Of a stretch of 64,000 bases of DNA, positions 26,973 to 35,566 are shown piece by piece (position 1 is the stretch's first letter; each line of letters begins with the position of its first letter). Below the pieces are notes generated by a model. The model saw nothing but the letters and a program-made list of their open reading frames with translations. It did not search any database and was not told where the DNA came from. Made by a program: the position numbers and the translations under genes. This stretch comes from Paenibacillus sp. PCH8 (lineage in GTDB: Bacteria > Bacillota > Bacilli > Paenibacillales > Paenibacillaceae): contig NZ_PKQK01000004.1 of assembly GCF_002968835.1 (NCBI RefSeq), forward strand, positions 372,001 to 436,000, given 5' to 3'.

Positions 26973-28691
26973 ATGATTCGTCGTTTTTTTTCGTATTATC
27001 GTCCCTATAAAAAACTGTTTTTAATTGATTTTGGATGTGCTGTCATCGCAGGTTTGCTGGAGCTTGCTTTCCCACTTGCCGTCAGCAAATTCATTAATGA
27101 ATTGTTGCCAGGTCAGGATTGGCCTCTCATTATGCTTGCCTGCGTAGTGCTGTTATCCATCTATGCACTTAATACCGTATTGAACTATGTAGTTACATAT
27201 TGGGGACATATGCTAGGCATTAACATTGAGACCAACATGCGAGAGAAGATGTTCGCTCACTTGCAGAAGCTGTCCTTCCGGTTCTTCGATAATCGTAAAA
27301 CGGGCCATCTGATCGGTCATCTAACGAATGATCTGAACGATATCGGCGAGGTCGCTCACCATGGGCCTGAGGATGTTTTTATTGCGATAATGACATTGAT
27401 CGGATCGTTCTGGCTTATGGCTAACATTAATCTTGAGCTTGCGCTGCTAACCTTTATCATCATCCCAATCATGGCTTGGGTCATTATCGTATTTGGTGGC
27501 CGGATGACGAAGACGTACCGGAGACTCTTCGGAGATGTCGGCAATTTCAATGCTCGTATTGAAGACAACGTAGGTGGCATTCGTGTTGTACAATCGTTTG
27601 CCAACGAAGAACATGAGAAAGAGCTTTTCTCCGTAGATAACGAGAATTTCCGTAAAACGAAACTGCTTGCCTACAAAACGATGGCGAAAAGTATCTCGGT
27701 CAGTTATATGATGATGCGACTGGTTACGGTATTTGTCATGATTAGCGGAGCCTGGTTTTATATCGATGGCAGAATCAATATGGGTGAATTTATGGCCTTC
27801 TTGCTCCTGTCCAATATCTTCTTCCGTCCAATTGAGAAAATCAACGCTGTGATTGAAAGTTATCCCAAGGGCATCGCGGGTTTCAAGCGTTATCTGGAGA
27901 TCATTGATACAGAGCCTGAGATTGCGGACAGCAAAAGTGCCGTTGAATTGAATAACGTGAAGGGGAATATTCGCTTCGAGAACGTCTCTTTCGGTTATGA
28001 ATCCAGTCGGCGGATTCTGAATGATATCAGTTTGTCCGTTCGACCAGGGGAAACGGTTGCTTTTGTCGGTCCGTCGGGTGCAGGTAAGACGACCATCTGT
28101 AGCCTGCTGCCCCGATTCTATGAGGTAGAAGAGGGACGAATCACTGTAGATGGTGTGGACATTCGTGACGTTAAGCTTCAATCGTTACGGAAACATATCG
28201 GAATTGTGCAACAGGATGTATTCTTGTTCTCGGGTACCATTAAGGAGAATATCGCTTATGGTGATCTGAGTGCAACGGATGATCAAATCTGGGATGCCGC
28301 TCGTCGTGCCTCCTTGGAGGAATTAATTCTCACGTTGCCTGGAGGCATGGATACCGTCATTGGAGAGCGTGGTGTCAAGCTGTCCGGAGGACAGAAACAA
28401 CGGTTATCTATTGCCCGCATGTTCTTGAAGAATCCACCGATTCTTATTCTGGATGAGGCAACCTCTGCCTTGGATACAGAAACGGAAGCAATGATCCAGC
28501 AATCGCTTGCTGAGTTGTCCGTGGGCAGAACCACACTTGTGATTGCTCACCGTTTGACGACCATCAAGAATGCGGATCGAATCATCGTAGTGAATACAGA
28601 GGGTATTGCGGAGCAGGGCAATCATGAGGAACTGGTCGCCGCTGGAGGAATATATAGTCGTCTTCATCAGGTGCAATATAGTCACTCTTAA
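26973..28691 (+). CDS. ABC exporter, fused permease/ATPase (MsbA/BmrA-like half-transporter)
   Basis: 572 residues. Six-helix exporter domain (about 1-310), then nucleotide-binding domain with Walker A GPSGAGKTT, signature LSGGQ, Walker B ILILDEATSALD and switch His in IAHRLTT. Single half-transporter in its operon, so probably a homodimer exporting a lipid, drug or peptide. Expression is inferred to be controlled at the GTATAC array. Ends before a strong terminator. Confidence 0.92.
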   Translation: MIRRFFSYYRPYKKLFLIDFGCAVIAGLLELAFPLAVSKFINELLPGQDWPLIMLACVVLLSIYALNTVLNYVVTYWGHMLGINIETNMREKMFAHLQKLSFRFFDNRKTGHLIGHLTNDLNDIGEVAHHGPEDVFIAIMTLIGSFWLMANINLELALLTFIIIPIMAWVIIVFGGRMTKTYRRLFGDVGNFNARIEDNVGGIRVVQSFANEEHEKELFSVDNENFRKTKLLAYKTMAKSISVSYMMMRLVTVFVMISGAWFYIDGRINMGEFMAFLLLSNIFFRPIEKINAVIESYPKGIAGFKRYLEIIDTEPEIADSKSAVELNNVKGNIRFENVSFGYESSRRILNDISLSVRPGETVAFVGPSGAGKTTICSLLPRFYEVEEGRITVDGVDIRDVKLQSLRKHIGIVQQDVFLFSGTIKENIAYGDLSATDDQIWDAARRASLEELILTLPGGMDTVIGERGVKLSGGQKQRLSIARMFLKNPPILILDEATSALDTETEAMIQQSLAELSVGRTTLVIAHRLTTIKNADRIIVVNTEGIAEQGNHEELVAAGGIYSRLHQVQYSHS

Positions 28692-28762
28692 TCCATATAA
28701 ATTAAATTTACACTGGCAACTCCGATGACAGAACAACTTTGTATCTGAATCAAGTAAACCTT

Positions 28763-28786
28763 GCCGCGCATATGCGCGGCTTTTTA
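28763..28786 (+). terminator. intrinsic terminator of the ABC exporter operon
   Basis: GCCGCGCATATGCGCGGC perfect palindrome (28763-28780) followed by TTTTT. Confidence 0.9.
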
Positions 28787-28824
28787 ATTTGGATTAAAAA
28801 GAGGTTATAAAATGTTAAGCAAAA

Positions 28825-28880
28825 TATAATGTTGACAACGTCCACTAACCTGATTATTATAATGTTGACAATGTCCACTA
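28825..28880 (+). promoter_or_regulatory. duplicated MarR-type operator and promoter
   Basis: Two copies of TATAATGTTGACAAYGTCCACTA start at 28825 and 28858, 33 bp apart (about three helix turns). Each core GTTGACAAYGTCCAC is a dyad (GT-GAC / GTC-AC). Promoter TTGACA (28832-28837), 17-base spacer, TATTAT (28855-28860) lies across the array, so autorepression by the MarR protein is expected. Confidence 0.7.
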
Positions 28881-28896
28881 AAAAGGAGGGTTTGAC

Positions 28897-29358
28897 ATCG
28901 ACTCTCAATACATAAATCCAGATATACTGGCTGACATGCGACGTTTTAACCGTTTTTATACCAACATACTTGGGGTACTCGACAAGCATATTCTCGGAAC
29001 AGGATATTCCTTTGCAGAAGTGCGGGTCATTATTGAGATTGGTATTCGGGGAGAGAGCATTGCGAACAATTTAGTCGATACACTGACCATTGATCGCAGT
29101 TACATGAGCCGAATCGTGAACAAGCTGTCCAAGGAAGGACTGCTAGTGAAAGTGAATTCTGCTGCGGATAGCCGGGTCAGCCTGATTCGTCTAACTGCCA
29201 AGGGCGAGGAACTGTATGCTGAATTGAATGATCGGTCTGATCAACAGATTCTGAAGCTGATGCAAGAATTGAATGAAGAAGAGATTCAAGAGGTATACAC
29301 CTCGATGATGAACATCCAGGAGAAGTTGAACAAGAAGGCAGGAGAGACAATACGATGA
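28897..29358 (+). CDS. MarR family regulator, start ambiguous (ATC 28897 or ATG 28936)
   Basis: Winged-helix repressor. From ATG 28936 it is 140 residues (MRRFNRFYTNILG...), but no ribosome site precedes that ATG. The frame stays open upstream, and GGAGG (28885-28889) stands 7 bases before an in-frame ATC (28897) that would add 13 residues (DSQYINPDILAD). Either a rare ATC start or a base error for ATG is possible. HTH near ESIANNLVDTLTIDRSYMSR; wing SAADSRVSLIRLT. Overlaps the aldolase start by four bases. Confidence 0.82.
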   Translation: MDSQYINPDILADMRRFNRFYTNILGVLDKHILGTGYSFAEVRVIIEIGIRGESIANNLVDTLTIDRSYMSRIVNKLSKEGLLVKVNSAADSRVSLIRLTAKGEELYAELNDRSDQQILKLMQELNEEEIQEVYTSMMNIQEKLNKKAGETIR

Positions 29359-30434
29359 TACGATTTGAATGTGATTATAACGAAGGTGCGCATGAACGTA
29401 TTCTGCAAAGACTAATGGAAACCAACATGGAACAGACAAGCGGGTATGGCACGGATGTACACTGCGAGCGTGCAAGAATGCTTATTCGGCAGGCCTGTGA
29501 TAGCGAGCAGGCAGATATTCATTTCCTGGTAGGGGGTACACAGACGAATACAACGGTGATTGCATCGATTTTGCGTCCATATCAAGGGGTGATTGCTGCG
29601 ACTTCCGGTCATATCGCGGTGCATGAGACGGGAGCTATTGAAGCAACTGGGCATAAGGTACTCACTGTTCCGAGTGTGGACGGAAAGATTACATCTGAGC
29701 AGGTCAGGGCAGTCTATGATGCACACATGAATAATTCGTCACCGGAGCATGGTGTTCAGCCAGGTATGGTCTACATATCTCAACCGACGGAGAACGGAAC
29801 CATGTACAGCAAGGCAGAACTGCAAGCTTTGCATACCGTCAGCAGAGCGTGTGGTCTTCCATTTTTTGTTGATGGAGCACGTCTTGGGTATGCGCTCGCC
29901 TCCCGAGATTGCGATATGACACTTGCTGATCTTGCGCGGTTGTGCGATGTATTCTACATCGGTGGAACCAAGATCGGGGCGTTGATGGGTGAGGCGGTTG
30001 TCATCCTGAATGATGCGCTCAAACTGGATTTCCGTTATATGATCAAACAAAAAGGTGGTTTGCTTGCCAAAGGCAGACTGCTGGGCATTCAATTCGAAAC
30101 GTTGTTTGAAGACGGGCTGTACCTCGATATTTCCCGTCATGCAGTGGACATGGCCTTGAGAATTCATGATACCCTGGAACAGCAAGGGGTGCAGTTCCTG
30201 TACGATTCACCAACCAATCAGCAGTTTCCGATTCTACCGGATCTTCTGCTTGAGCAATTACGCAGTGACTATACCTTCTCATTTTGGGAAAAGGTTGACG
30301 ATAGACACAGTGCGGTTCGTTTCTGTACCAGCTGGGCAACCCGGCAGGAGAATGTGGATTCACTGACTCGTGATATCGTTCAATTATTGCAGGCAGAGAT
30401 GCAGGTTCCGGAACGAGTCGAAGCTGTGGTCTAA
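29355..30434 (+). CDS. low-specificity threonine aldolase family protein
   Basis: 359-residue fold-type I PLP enzyme of the threonine aldolase/beta-eliminating lyase group, splitting threonine or allo-threonine to glycine and acetaldehyde, or related beta-hydroxy amino acids. Visible: HIAVHETGAIE, FVDGARLGYAL with the PLP Asp, and YIGGTKIGALMGE with the Schiff-base Lys. Translationally coupled to the MarR gene (ATGA overlap), so a two-gene autoregulated operon. Confidence 0.9.
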   Translation: MIRFECDYNEGAHERILQRLMETNMEQTSGYGTDVHCERARMLIRQACDSEQADIHFLVGGTQTNTTVIASILRPYQGVIAATSGHIAVHETGAIEATGHKVLTVPSVDGKITSEQVRAVYDAHMNNSSPEHGVQPGMVYISQPTENGTMYSKAELQALHTVSRACGLPFFVDGARLGYALASRDCDMTLADLARLCDVFYIGGTKIGALMGEAVVILNDALKLDFRYMIKQKGGLLAKGRLLGIQFETLFEDGLYLDISRHAVDMALRIHDTLEQQGVQFLYDSPTNQQFPILPDLLLEQLRSDYTFSFWEKVDDRHSAVRFCTSWATRQENVDSLTRDIVQLLQAEMQVPERVEAVV

Positions 30435-30481
30435 TCTTTGAAAAATGGGAATCCGTCTCCCGTCAATGTTGATATATTGAG

Positions 30482-30519
30482 AAAGGACAACCCGTTACAA
30501 TCCGTGGTTGTCCTTTTTT
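30482..30519 (+). terminator. terminator of marR/threonine aldolase operon
   Basis: AAAGGACAACC/GGTTGTCCTTT, 11-bp perfect stem, then TTT. Confidence 0.9.
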
Positions 30520-30921
30520 ATATGCCGCTCAACCAACTCACTCAGTTCCCGTTTCTGTTGGAATAACTCTTAGGTCCTGTGAGAGGATCAGGCAAGCATG
30601 TAAGACTATTGATATACCGCTGAAGAATGATAACTGGGCATAATAATAGTAGGTTAACAGGATTAGGCGAATAGAGTTTATTTGAAGAAGGGTGAACCCG
30701 GTGATGAAAAGGTTATCGAAATATGTGAGACGAATCTTGATCGACAGATTGGAATCTCAGATCAAGTTGGAAGAGAATCCTGTATATAAAGATCTATACT
30801 TTAGATGCTGGTTAGAATTCATTTCCGATGAAATGAAGACCACATCCTCTCGCAGAACAGGTTCAAGGTGTGGGTGAAGCATAGGAGCAGATGATCTTGG
30901 TCGTAAAATACAGACATTATA
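30520..30921. other. intergenic stretch with one doubtful small ORF
   Basis: About 400 bp with no firm gene. An ORF from ATG 30704 to 30877 (57 residues, start MKRLSKYVRRILIDRLESQI) is open but its AAGAAGG site is 13 bases away; listed here only as a possibility. No RNA motif recognised. Confidence 0.3.
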
Positions 30922-30958
30922 AAGTGAATTGACATTCACTTCGGATTAAAGTTATTAT
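30922..30958 (+). promoter_or_regulatory. promoter with dyad centred on the -35 box
   Basis: TTGACA (30929-30934), 18-base spacer, TATTAT (30953-30958). The -35 hexamer is flanked by perfect 7-bp arms AAGTGAA (30922-30928) and TTCACTT (30935-30941), a likely repressor site that would block polymerase. Confidence 0.6.
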
Positions 30959-30991
30959 AGACACATTAGATCCTTAATTAAGGAGAGATTA

Positions 30992-31777
30992 ATGGTTATG
31001 AATAACGGAAATGCGTCTGGCCTCAGGAACGAATCGATGATTGGTAAGACCTCCGCTGTGGCAACGTTACAGGAAACCCATATCCTGTCATTGCTCCAAC
31101 CGTCCCCTGGAGAACGAATCCTGGATGTAGGTTGCGGAAATGGGAATCTGACAGCCCAAATTGCAGCAGCAGGTGCACTGCCTACAGGCATAGATCTGTC
31201 AGAGGAGATGATTAGGCAAGCTCAGGATCAATATCCCGATCTGAATATTCAAGTGGGGGATGCATGTCATTATCGGACAGACGAACCATTTGATGCTGTC
31301 TTCTCTCATGCCGCTTTACATTGGATACAGGATTCTTCTGCTGTTATTCAGACCATACAGTTAGCGCTCAAGGAGGGTGGACGGTTTGTGGCTGAATTTG
31401 CCGGTAGTGGCAACATTGCTACACTCACCGGGGCGATTCGGGAGGAATTGCATGCCCATGGATATGGATGGGAAGCACGTAATCCATGGTATCATCCGAC
31501 AATTGGCGAATTTGCGAGTCTGTTGGAGCATAACGGACTCCGTGTCACCCTGGCTCAACACTTTGATCAACGTCCACACCTCAAGCCAGGCATCAGAAAA
31601 TGGTTAAACAGCTTTGCTGTTTATTTCTTCAAGGATATCGCACCTGCGGAACAGGAAGTCATGATGGATGCCATCGAGAAGAAGGTACAGTCACGCCTTA
31701 TGCGTGATGGGCAATGGTTTCCTGACACGAGCCGCTTGCGAGTCGTAGCGGTTAAGGAAGGGAGGAATCTATTATGA
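30992..31777 (+). CDS. class I SAM-dependent methyltransferase (Tam-like)
   Basis: 261-residue cytosolic methyltransferase. SAM motif I ILDVGCGNGNLT near residue 45, motif II acidic DLSEEM, post-motif FDAVFSHAALHW, the last typical of trans-aconitate methyltransferase-like proteins. AGGAGAG precedes ATG 30992 (ATG 30998 also possible). Overlaps the pentapeptide-repeat gene by four bases. Substrate unknown. Confidence 0.85.
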   Translation: MVMNNGNASGLRNESMIGKTSAVATLQETHILSLLQPSPGERILDVGCGNGNLTAQIAAAGALPTGIDLSEEMIRQAQDQYPDLNIQVGDACHYRTDEPFDAVFSHAALHWIQDSSAVIQTIQLALKEGGRFVAEFAGSGNIATLTGAIREELHAHGYGWEARNPWYHPTIGEFASLLEHNGLRVTLAQHFDQRPHLKPGIRKWLNSFAVYFFKDIAPAEQEVMMDAIEKKVQSRLMRDGQWFPDTSRLRVVAVKEGRNLL

Positions 31778-32403
31778 AAATGGACCCTCCCAAGATACAG
31801 GAGCATTTGCTGGAATTGGAAACGATTCAATTCCTGGAATCCAAGGTAGAGTACAAACATAAATTAATCGAGAACACTATGCTGGATCAACAGGAAGCCA
31901 GTAAAGTTTCATTTGAGAACGTCGTATTCAGACATGTGACAATCTCGGATTCCACGTTGGATCAATTTGAATTTACAGATGTCCGGTTCGAACACTGCGA
32001 CTTCTCCAATGTTAATCTTTCAAGTGCGTTTATGCACCGTACAGAATGGAGCAACTGCAAGTTTGTTGGAACAGATTTTTCTAATAGCCGATTGCAAAAT
32101 GTTCATTTCACTCATGGCTTAGGAGACTATAGCAATTTCCGATTTGCCCATCTTAAACAGGTCTCTTTTTCCGAATGCACGTTAATTGGTGTGGACTTTG
32201 CCTATCTGGCTTTGCAGAAAATCGCCTTGGATCAATGTAACATAGATCAGGCGTCTTTGACGGGAACCACAATGAAGGGTATGGACCTTAGTACTTGCAA
32301 TTTTGATTCTTTGGTGCTGACTATGGAAGATCTTCACGGATGTGTAATCTCACCATATCAGGCGGCTACGTTTGTTGGGTTAATGGGCATCGTCATCAAA
32401 TAA
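31774..32403 (+). CDS. pentapeptide-repeat protein
   Basis: 209 residues, of which about 45-185 are degenerate A(D/N)Lxx-type repeats with central Phe/Leu (FENVVFRHVTISDSTLDQFE, FEHCDFSNVNLSSAF, STCNFDSL) forming a right-handed quadrilateral helix. Size and layout are like Qnr/McbG gyrase-protection proteins, but that role is not established for this one. GGGAGGA precedes ATG 31774; coupled to the methyltransferase upstream. Confidence 0.85.
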   Translation: MKMDPPKIQEHLLELETIQFLESKVEYKHKLIENTMLDQQEASKVSFENVVFRHVTISDSTLDQFEFTDVRFEHCDFSNVNLSSAFMHRTEWSNCKFVGTDFSNSRLQNVHFTHGLGDYSNFRFAHLKQVSFSECTLIGVDFAYLALQKIALDQCNIDQASLTGTTMKGMDLSTCNFDSLVLTMEDLHGCVISPYQAATFVGLMGIVIK

Positions 32404-32431
32404 AAAATATCAGTGTGTTGAAAGAACGAGG

Positions 32432-32459
32432 TTGCCAAGAAAGTAGAAATGTGTATAAT
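32432..32459 (+). promoter_or_regulatory. promoter of the guanidine-riboswitch transcript
   Basis: TTGCCA (32432-32437), 16-base spacer, TATAAT (32454-32459); transcription would begin just before the aptamer. Confidence 0.7.
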
Positions 32460-32475
32460 TGGAGACACATTAGAA

Positions 32476-32580
32476 TATAAGAGGTTTTCTAGGGTTCCGC
32501 GACGCATGCGTCGGTCTGGTCCGAGAGAAAACCCGCAACCTGTTGGTTGTGCCACGGAGGGACAAAAGCCTGGGAGATGA
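32476..32580 (+). ncRNA. ykkC: guanidine-I (ykkC class) riboswitch
   Basis: Shows the class signature in order: CTAGGGTTCCG, GGTCTGGTCCGAGAG, then ACGGAGGGACAAAAGCC. Known guanidine-I RNAs sense free guanidinium and turn on exporters and carboxylases. It lies directly before a paired SMR exporter and runs into a terminator hairpin, fitting a transcriptional ON switch. Confidence 0.95.
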
Positions 32581-32620
32581 ACTGCTACAATGCAGTTTGT
32601 TTCCCGGGCTTTTTTGTTTT
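32564..32620 (+). terminator. riboswitch-controlled terminator
   Basis: AAAGCCTGGGA pairs with TCCCGGGCTTT (32602-32612) ahead of TTTTTGTTTTT. The 5' arm overlaps the 3' end of the aptamer, so ligand binding should prevent this hairpin. Confidence 0.85.
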
Positions 32621-32681
32621 TCTGCTAATGAACCCTTACGGGTTGCAAAACAATATGGATAAAAGAAGGAGTGTTACAGGG

Positions 32682-33023
32682 ATGAACAAAACCTGGATGT
32701 CGGTCATGATTGCTGCGCTGTTTGAAGTAGGTTGGGTCATTGGATTAAAACATGCCAGCGGTCTGCTGGAGTGGGGGCTTACATTGATCGCCATCATGGT
32801 CAGTTTCACCTTGATGATCTCGGCAGCTCGTTCGCTTGATGTAGGTACGGTATATGCTGTGTTCGTTGGTTTGGGTACAGCGGGTACTATTCTGGCAGAA
32901 ATTATATTGTTCAATGCTACCCTGCAAATCGGCAAGATGGTGCTTATTGGCGTGTTATTACTGGGTGTCATCGGCCTGAAAATGTGGAGTAAAGAGAAAA
33001 CAGCGAAGGTGGGTCAGTCATGA
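32682..33023 (+). CDS. SMR-family guanidinium exporter subunit (YkkC-like)
   Basis: 113-residue four-helix small multidrug resistance protein. The membrane-embedded Glu of TM1 is in IAALFEVGWVIGL; the C-terminus ends MWSKEK. ATG 32682 has AAGGAG upstream; longer readings run through the riboswitch and are rejected. Coupled by ATGA overlap to a second SMR gene, as in B. subtilis ykkCD. The guanidine-I leader supports guanidinium as substrate. Confidence 0.92.
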   Translation: MNKTWMSVMIAALFEVGWVIGLKHASGLLEWGLTLIAIMVSFTLMISAARSLDVGTVYAVFVGLGTAGTILAEIILFNATLQIGKMVLIGVLLLGVIGLKMWSKEKTAKVGQS

Positions 33024-33334
33024 ATTGGGTATTTCTAATTTTGGCAGGGGTATTCGAGATGATTGGGGTTGTCATGATTAACAAGCTTCACAAAGATCGC
33101 AGCCTGATCGCTATCCTATTGCTGATTGCAGGTTTTGGGTTAAGTTTTCTGTTCCTGTCTCTGGCCATGCGGACTCTTCCGATGGGAACAGCTTATGCCG
33201 TATGGACGGGAATAGGAGCCTCCGGTGGTGCTATTCTGGGCATGATGTTTTACGGAGAACCTCGAAATGCATGGAGAATTGTCTTTATCGCGATGGTGCT
33301 CGGATCAGCAGTAGGTCTCAAAATGGTCGGTTAA
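33020..33334 (+). CDS. SMR-family guanidinium exporter subunit (YkkD-like)
   Basis: 104-residue four-helix SMR protein; conserved TM1 Glu in LILAGVFEMIGVVMINK and GTAYAVWTGIGASG in TM3. Start overlaps the partner gene stop, so the two are made together and presumably assemble as a heterodimeric, dual-topology exporter. Confidence 0.92.
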   Translation: MNWVFLILAGVFEMIGVVMINKLHKDRSLIAILLLIAGFGLSFLFLSLAMRTLPMGTAYAVWTGIGASGGAILGMMFYGEPRNAWRIVFIAMVLGSAVGLKMVG

Positions 33335-33450
33335 ATAGATTTAAATAAAAAGATGATATACAAATTACGTTTTTAATGGTATCCTTATACGTTACGTGTG
33401 AAATAAAAGATACGTCTTATTTATATATGTACGTAAATGAAGGAGATAAC

Positions 33451-34881
33451 ATGACATTTAAGGACTTGAATATCATCCCCCCTATTCTGGAAGGGTTAAG
33501 CAAAGCAAACTATACGAACCCTACGCCTATACAGGAACAGGCTATTCCGGCGGTACTCGCGGGCAGAGATTTGCTGGGATGTGCACAGACAGGAACAGGT
33601 AAGACAGCAGCATTCTCGGTGCCAATCATTCAATTATTAAGCGAAAGTTCCAAAGGTTCCAAGGCCGCGCGTCATATTCGCTCATTGATTCTAACACCGA
33701 CAAGAGAACTCGCGATTCAGATCGCGGATAACATTAAGGCATATAGCCGGTATACGGACATTCGTTGTACTGCCATCGTGGGCGGTGTTTCGCAAAAGGT
33801 TCAAGAGCGGGCACTGAATCAAGGTGCAGACATTATTATTGCAACACCCGGCAGATTGAACGATCTGATTAATCAGAAGCGTATCGATCTGAAGATGGTT
33901 GAGATTTTGGTTCTGGATGAAGCAGACCGGATGCTAGATATGGGCTTCATTCATGATGTGAAACGGATCATCGCCAAGATGCCGAACAAGAAGCAGACCC
34001 TGTTCTTCTCAGCCACGATGCCTCCTGAAATCACCAAGATGGTTAAAACATTGCTGGTTGATCCAGTGAAGGTAGAAATTACGCCTGTATCTTCCACGGT
34101 AGACCGTATTGAGCAGTCTATATATCTGTTGGAGAACGGCAAAAAGCAGAACATGCTGAACCATATTTTGGAGGACAAATCTATTGTTTCCGCACTGGTG
34201 TTCACACGCACGAAGCGTGGTGCTGATCGCGTTACACGTGATTTGTCCAAAATAAATATTACAGCTCAGGCCATTCATGGCAACAAGTCTCAGAACGAGC
34301 GTCAACGGGCATTGAACAACTTCAAGAGCGGAATTACGCGAGTACTGGTGGCGACGGATATCGCGGCAAGAGGAATCGACGTCGAGGAACTGTCACATGT
34401 CATTAACTTCAACTTGCCTAATATTCCGGAAACCTATGTTCACCGTATTGGTCGTACAGGTCGAGCAGGGAAAAGTGGTATGGCGATCTCGTTCTGTGAG
34501 AAGGATGAACTTCCGTTCCTGAAGGATATCGAGAAAGTAATTAAGAAGACGATTCCTGTAGTGAAAGGTCATCCATACCCGATGACAGGTGTGCCTGTGT
34601 ATGTAAACACGGATAAAGCACCGAAAGCAGCAGGCAGCAAATCGGCATATAACAAATCGTCTGCAGGCAAACCGGCGAAGTCCAAAGCGAACCCGGCACG
34701 CAAGCCGAAATCCGAATGGTTTGCTAAGAGTGGCCAAACGAACAACGGTCGATCCAATGACGGTAGACCAAGTCGATCTAATGACAGTAGACCAAATAGC
34801 GGTAAAACTAACAGCAGTAACAGCAGCAAAACGAGCCAATTCAATCGCAGCAGCAAAACACGGAGTGACAGAGCCAACTAA
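33451..34881 (+). CDS. DEAD-box RNA helicase (RhlE/CshA-like)
   Basis: 476 residues. Helicase core with Q motif, motif I AQTGTGKT, Ia PTRELAIQ, II DEAD, III SAT and VI HRIGRTGRAG, followed by a basic, low-complexity tail of about 100 residues rich in Lys, Ser, Asn and Arg that probably binds RNA. ATG 33451 follows GAAGGAG; the in-frame extension to 33376 lacks a site. Acts in RNA remodelling, ribosome assembly or decay, often cold-induced; the 116-bp A+T-rich leader is compatible with that but not proof. Confidence 0.93.
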   Translation: MTFKDLNIIPPILEGLSKANYTNPTPIQEQAIPAVLAGRDLLGCAQTGTGKTAAFSVPIIQLLSESSKGSKAARHIRSLILTPTRELAIQIADNIKAYSRYTDIRCTAIVGGVSQKVQERALNQGADIIIATPGRLNDLINQKRIDLKMVEILVLDEADRMLDMGFIHDVKRIIAKMPNKKQTLFFSATMPPEITKMVKTLLVDPVKVEITPVSSTVDRIEQSIYLLENGKKQNMLNHILEDKSIVSALVFTRTKRGADRVTRDLSKINITAQAIHGNKSQNERQRALNNFKSGITRVLVATDIAARGIDVEELSHVINFNLPNIPETYVHRIGRTGRAGKSGMAISFCEKDELPFLKDIEKVIKKTIPVVKGHPYPMTGVPVYVNTDKAPKAAGSKSAYNKSSAGKPAKSKANPARKPKSEWFAKSGQTNNGRSNDGRPSRSNDSRPNSGKTNSSNSSKTSQFNRSSKTRSDRAN

Positions 34882-34917
34882 GCAGTTGAATTAAAAAACT
34901 GTAAAAGCCAGACCAAT

Positions 34918-34951
34918 AAACCCTTCTCCATACTGTGGAGGGGGTTTTGTT
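34918..34951 (+). terminator. terminator of the helicase gene
   Basis: AAACCCTTCTCCA / TGGAGGGGGTTTT inverted repeat with a small bulge, T-rich 3' side. Confidence 0.8.
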
Positions 34952-35026
34952 ATGTAGAATCGTATTTACATACAAACATACATTCGGTATTATAATATCG
35001 TTCATTGCTGAAAGGAAGGTATCGAC

Positions 35027-35377
35027 ATGAAGAATACGATGATTGAATACGGCTTGAGCAAAAAAGGTGCGACGAAGGATTATCCGTTCGGACCAGATCC
35101 AGTCGTCCTGAAGGTGGAGGGCAAGATGTTTGCGCTTATTTTTGAAGACAAGCAGGAGAACTGTCTCCTAAACCTCAAATGCGATCCCATTGTTGCGGAG
35201 AACCTGAGAGAGCAGCATGAAGCCGTTCGCCCAGGATATCATATGAACAAAAAGCACTGGAATACGGTAACATTGGATGGATCTCTGTCAGAAGAGGATG
35301 TGTTGGTCATGATGGATCATTCTTACGATATGGTTGTCAAAACTCTTCCGAAAAGGATTCGGGAATCTTTGAGCTAA
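35027..35377 (+). CDS. MmcQ/YjbR family protein
   Basis: 116-residue protein of the YjbR/MmcQ family (CyaY-like fold, sometimes called DNA-binding). Typical features: KDYPFGPDPVVLKVEGKMF near the start and YHMNKKHWNTV in the middle, length normal. AAGGAAGG precedes ATG 35027. Monocistronic with its own terminator; biological role not established for the family. Confidence 0.85.
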   Translation: MKNTMIEYGLSKKGATKDYPFGPDPVVLKVEGKMFALIFEDKQENCLLNLKCDPIVAENLREQHEAVRPGYHMNKKHWNTVTLDGSLSEEDVLVMMDHSYDMVVKTLPKRIRESLS

Positions 35378-35381
35378 TGTG

Positions 35382-35404
35382 GTCGCCTAATGGCGGCTTT
35401 TTTT
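35382..35404 (+). terminator. terminator after the YjbR-family gene
   Basis: GTCGCC-TAAT-GGCGGC stem followed by TTTTTTT. Confidence 0.75.
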
Positions 35405-35566
35405 GATTCATGAGTTTCTTCAGAAGTCATGCTTCTTCAACCCAAGCTTCTGAGCTTGCGGGTGTGTTAATAAAATAGATGAGGGCCGTCTTGAGATTAC
35501 AACGAGATCGTTAAGGGTAAGGGTTGTTAATTAGAGGAAATAATGAACAATAACAGGAGGTTTATG

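Noticed and set aside
27447..28181. 244-codon frame antisense to the ABC exporter
   Set aside because: Covers the exporter and Walker A region of a conserved gene; composition is that of a shadow frame.
30482..30600. Short minus-strand frame (ELFQQKRELSEL...) near the threonine aldolase terminator
   Set aside because: Only about 24 codons between stops, overlaps the terminator, no start.
34393..34839. 148-codon Arg/Cys-rich frame antisense to the helicase tail
   Set aside because: Low-complexity mirror of the repetitive Lys/Ser/Asn tail.
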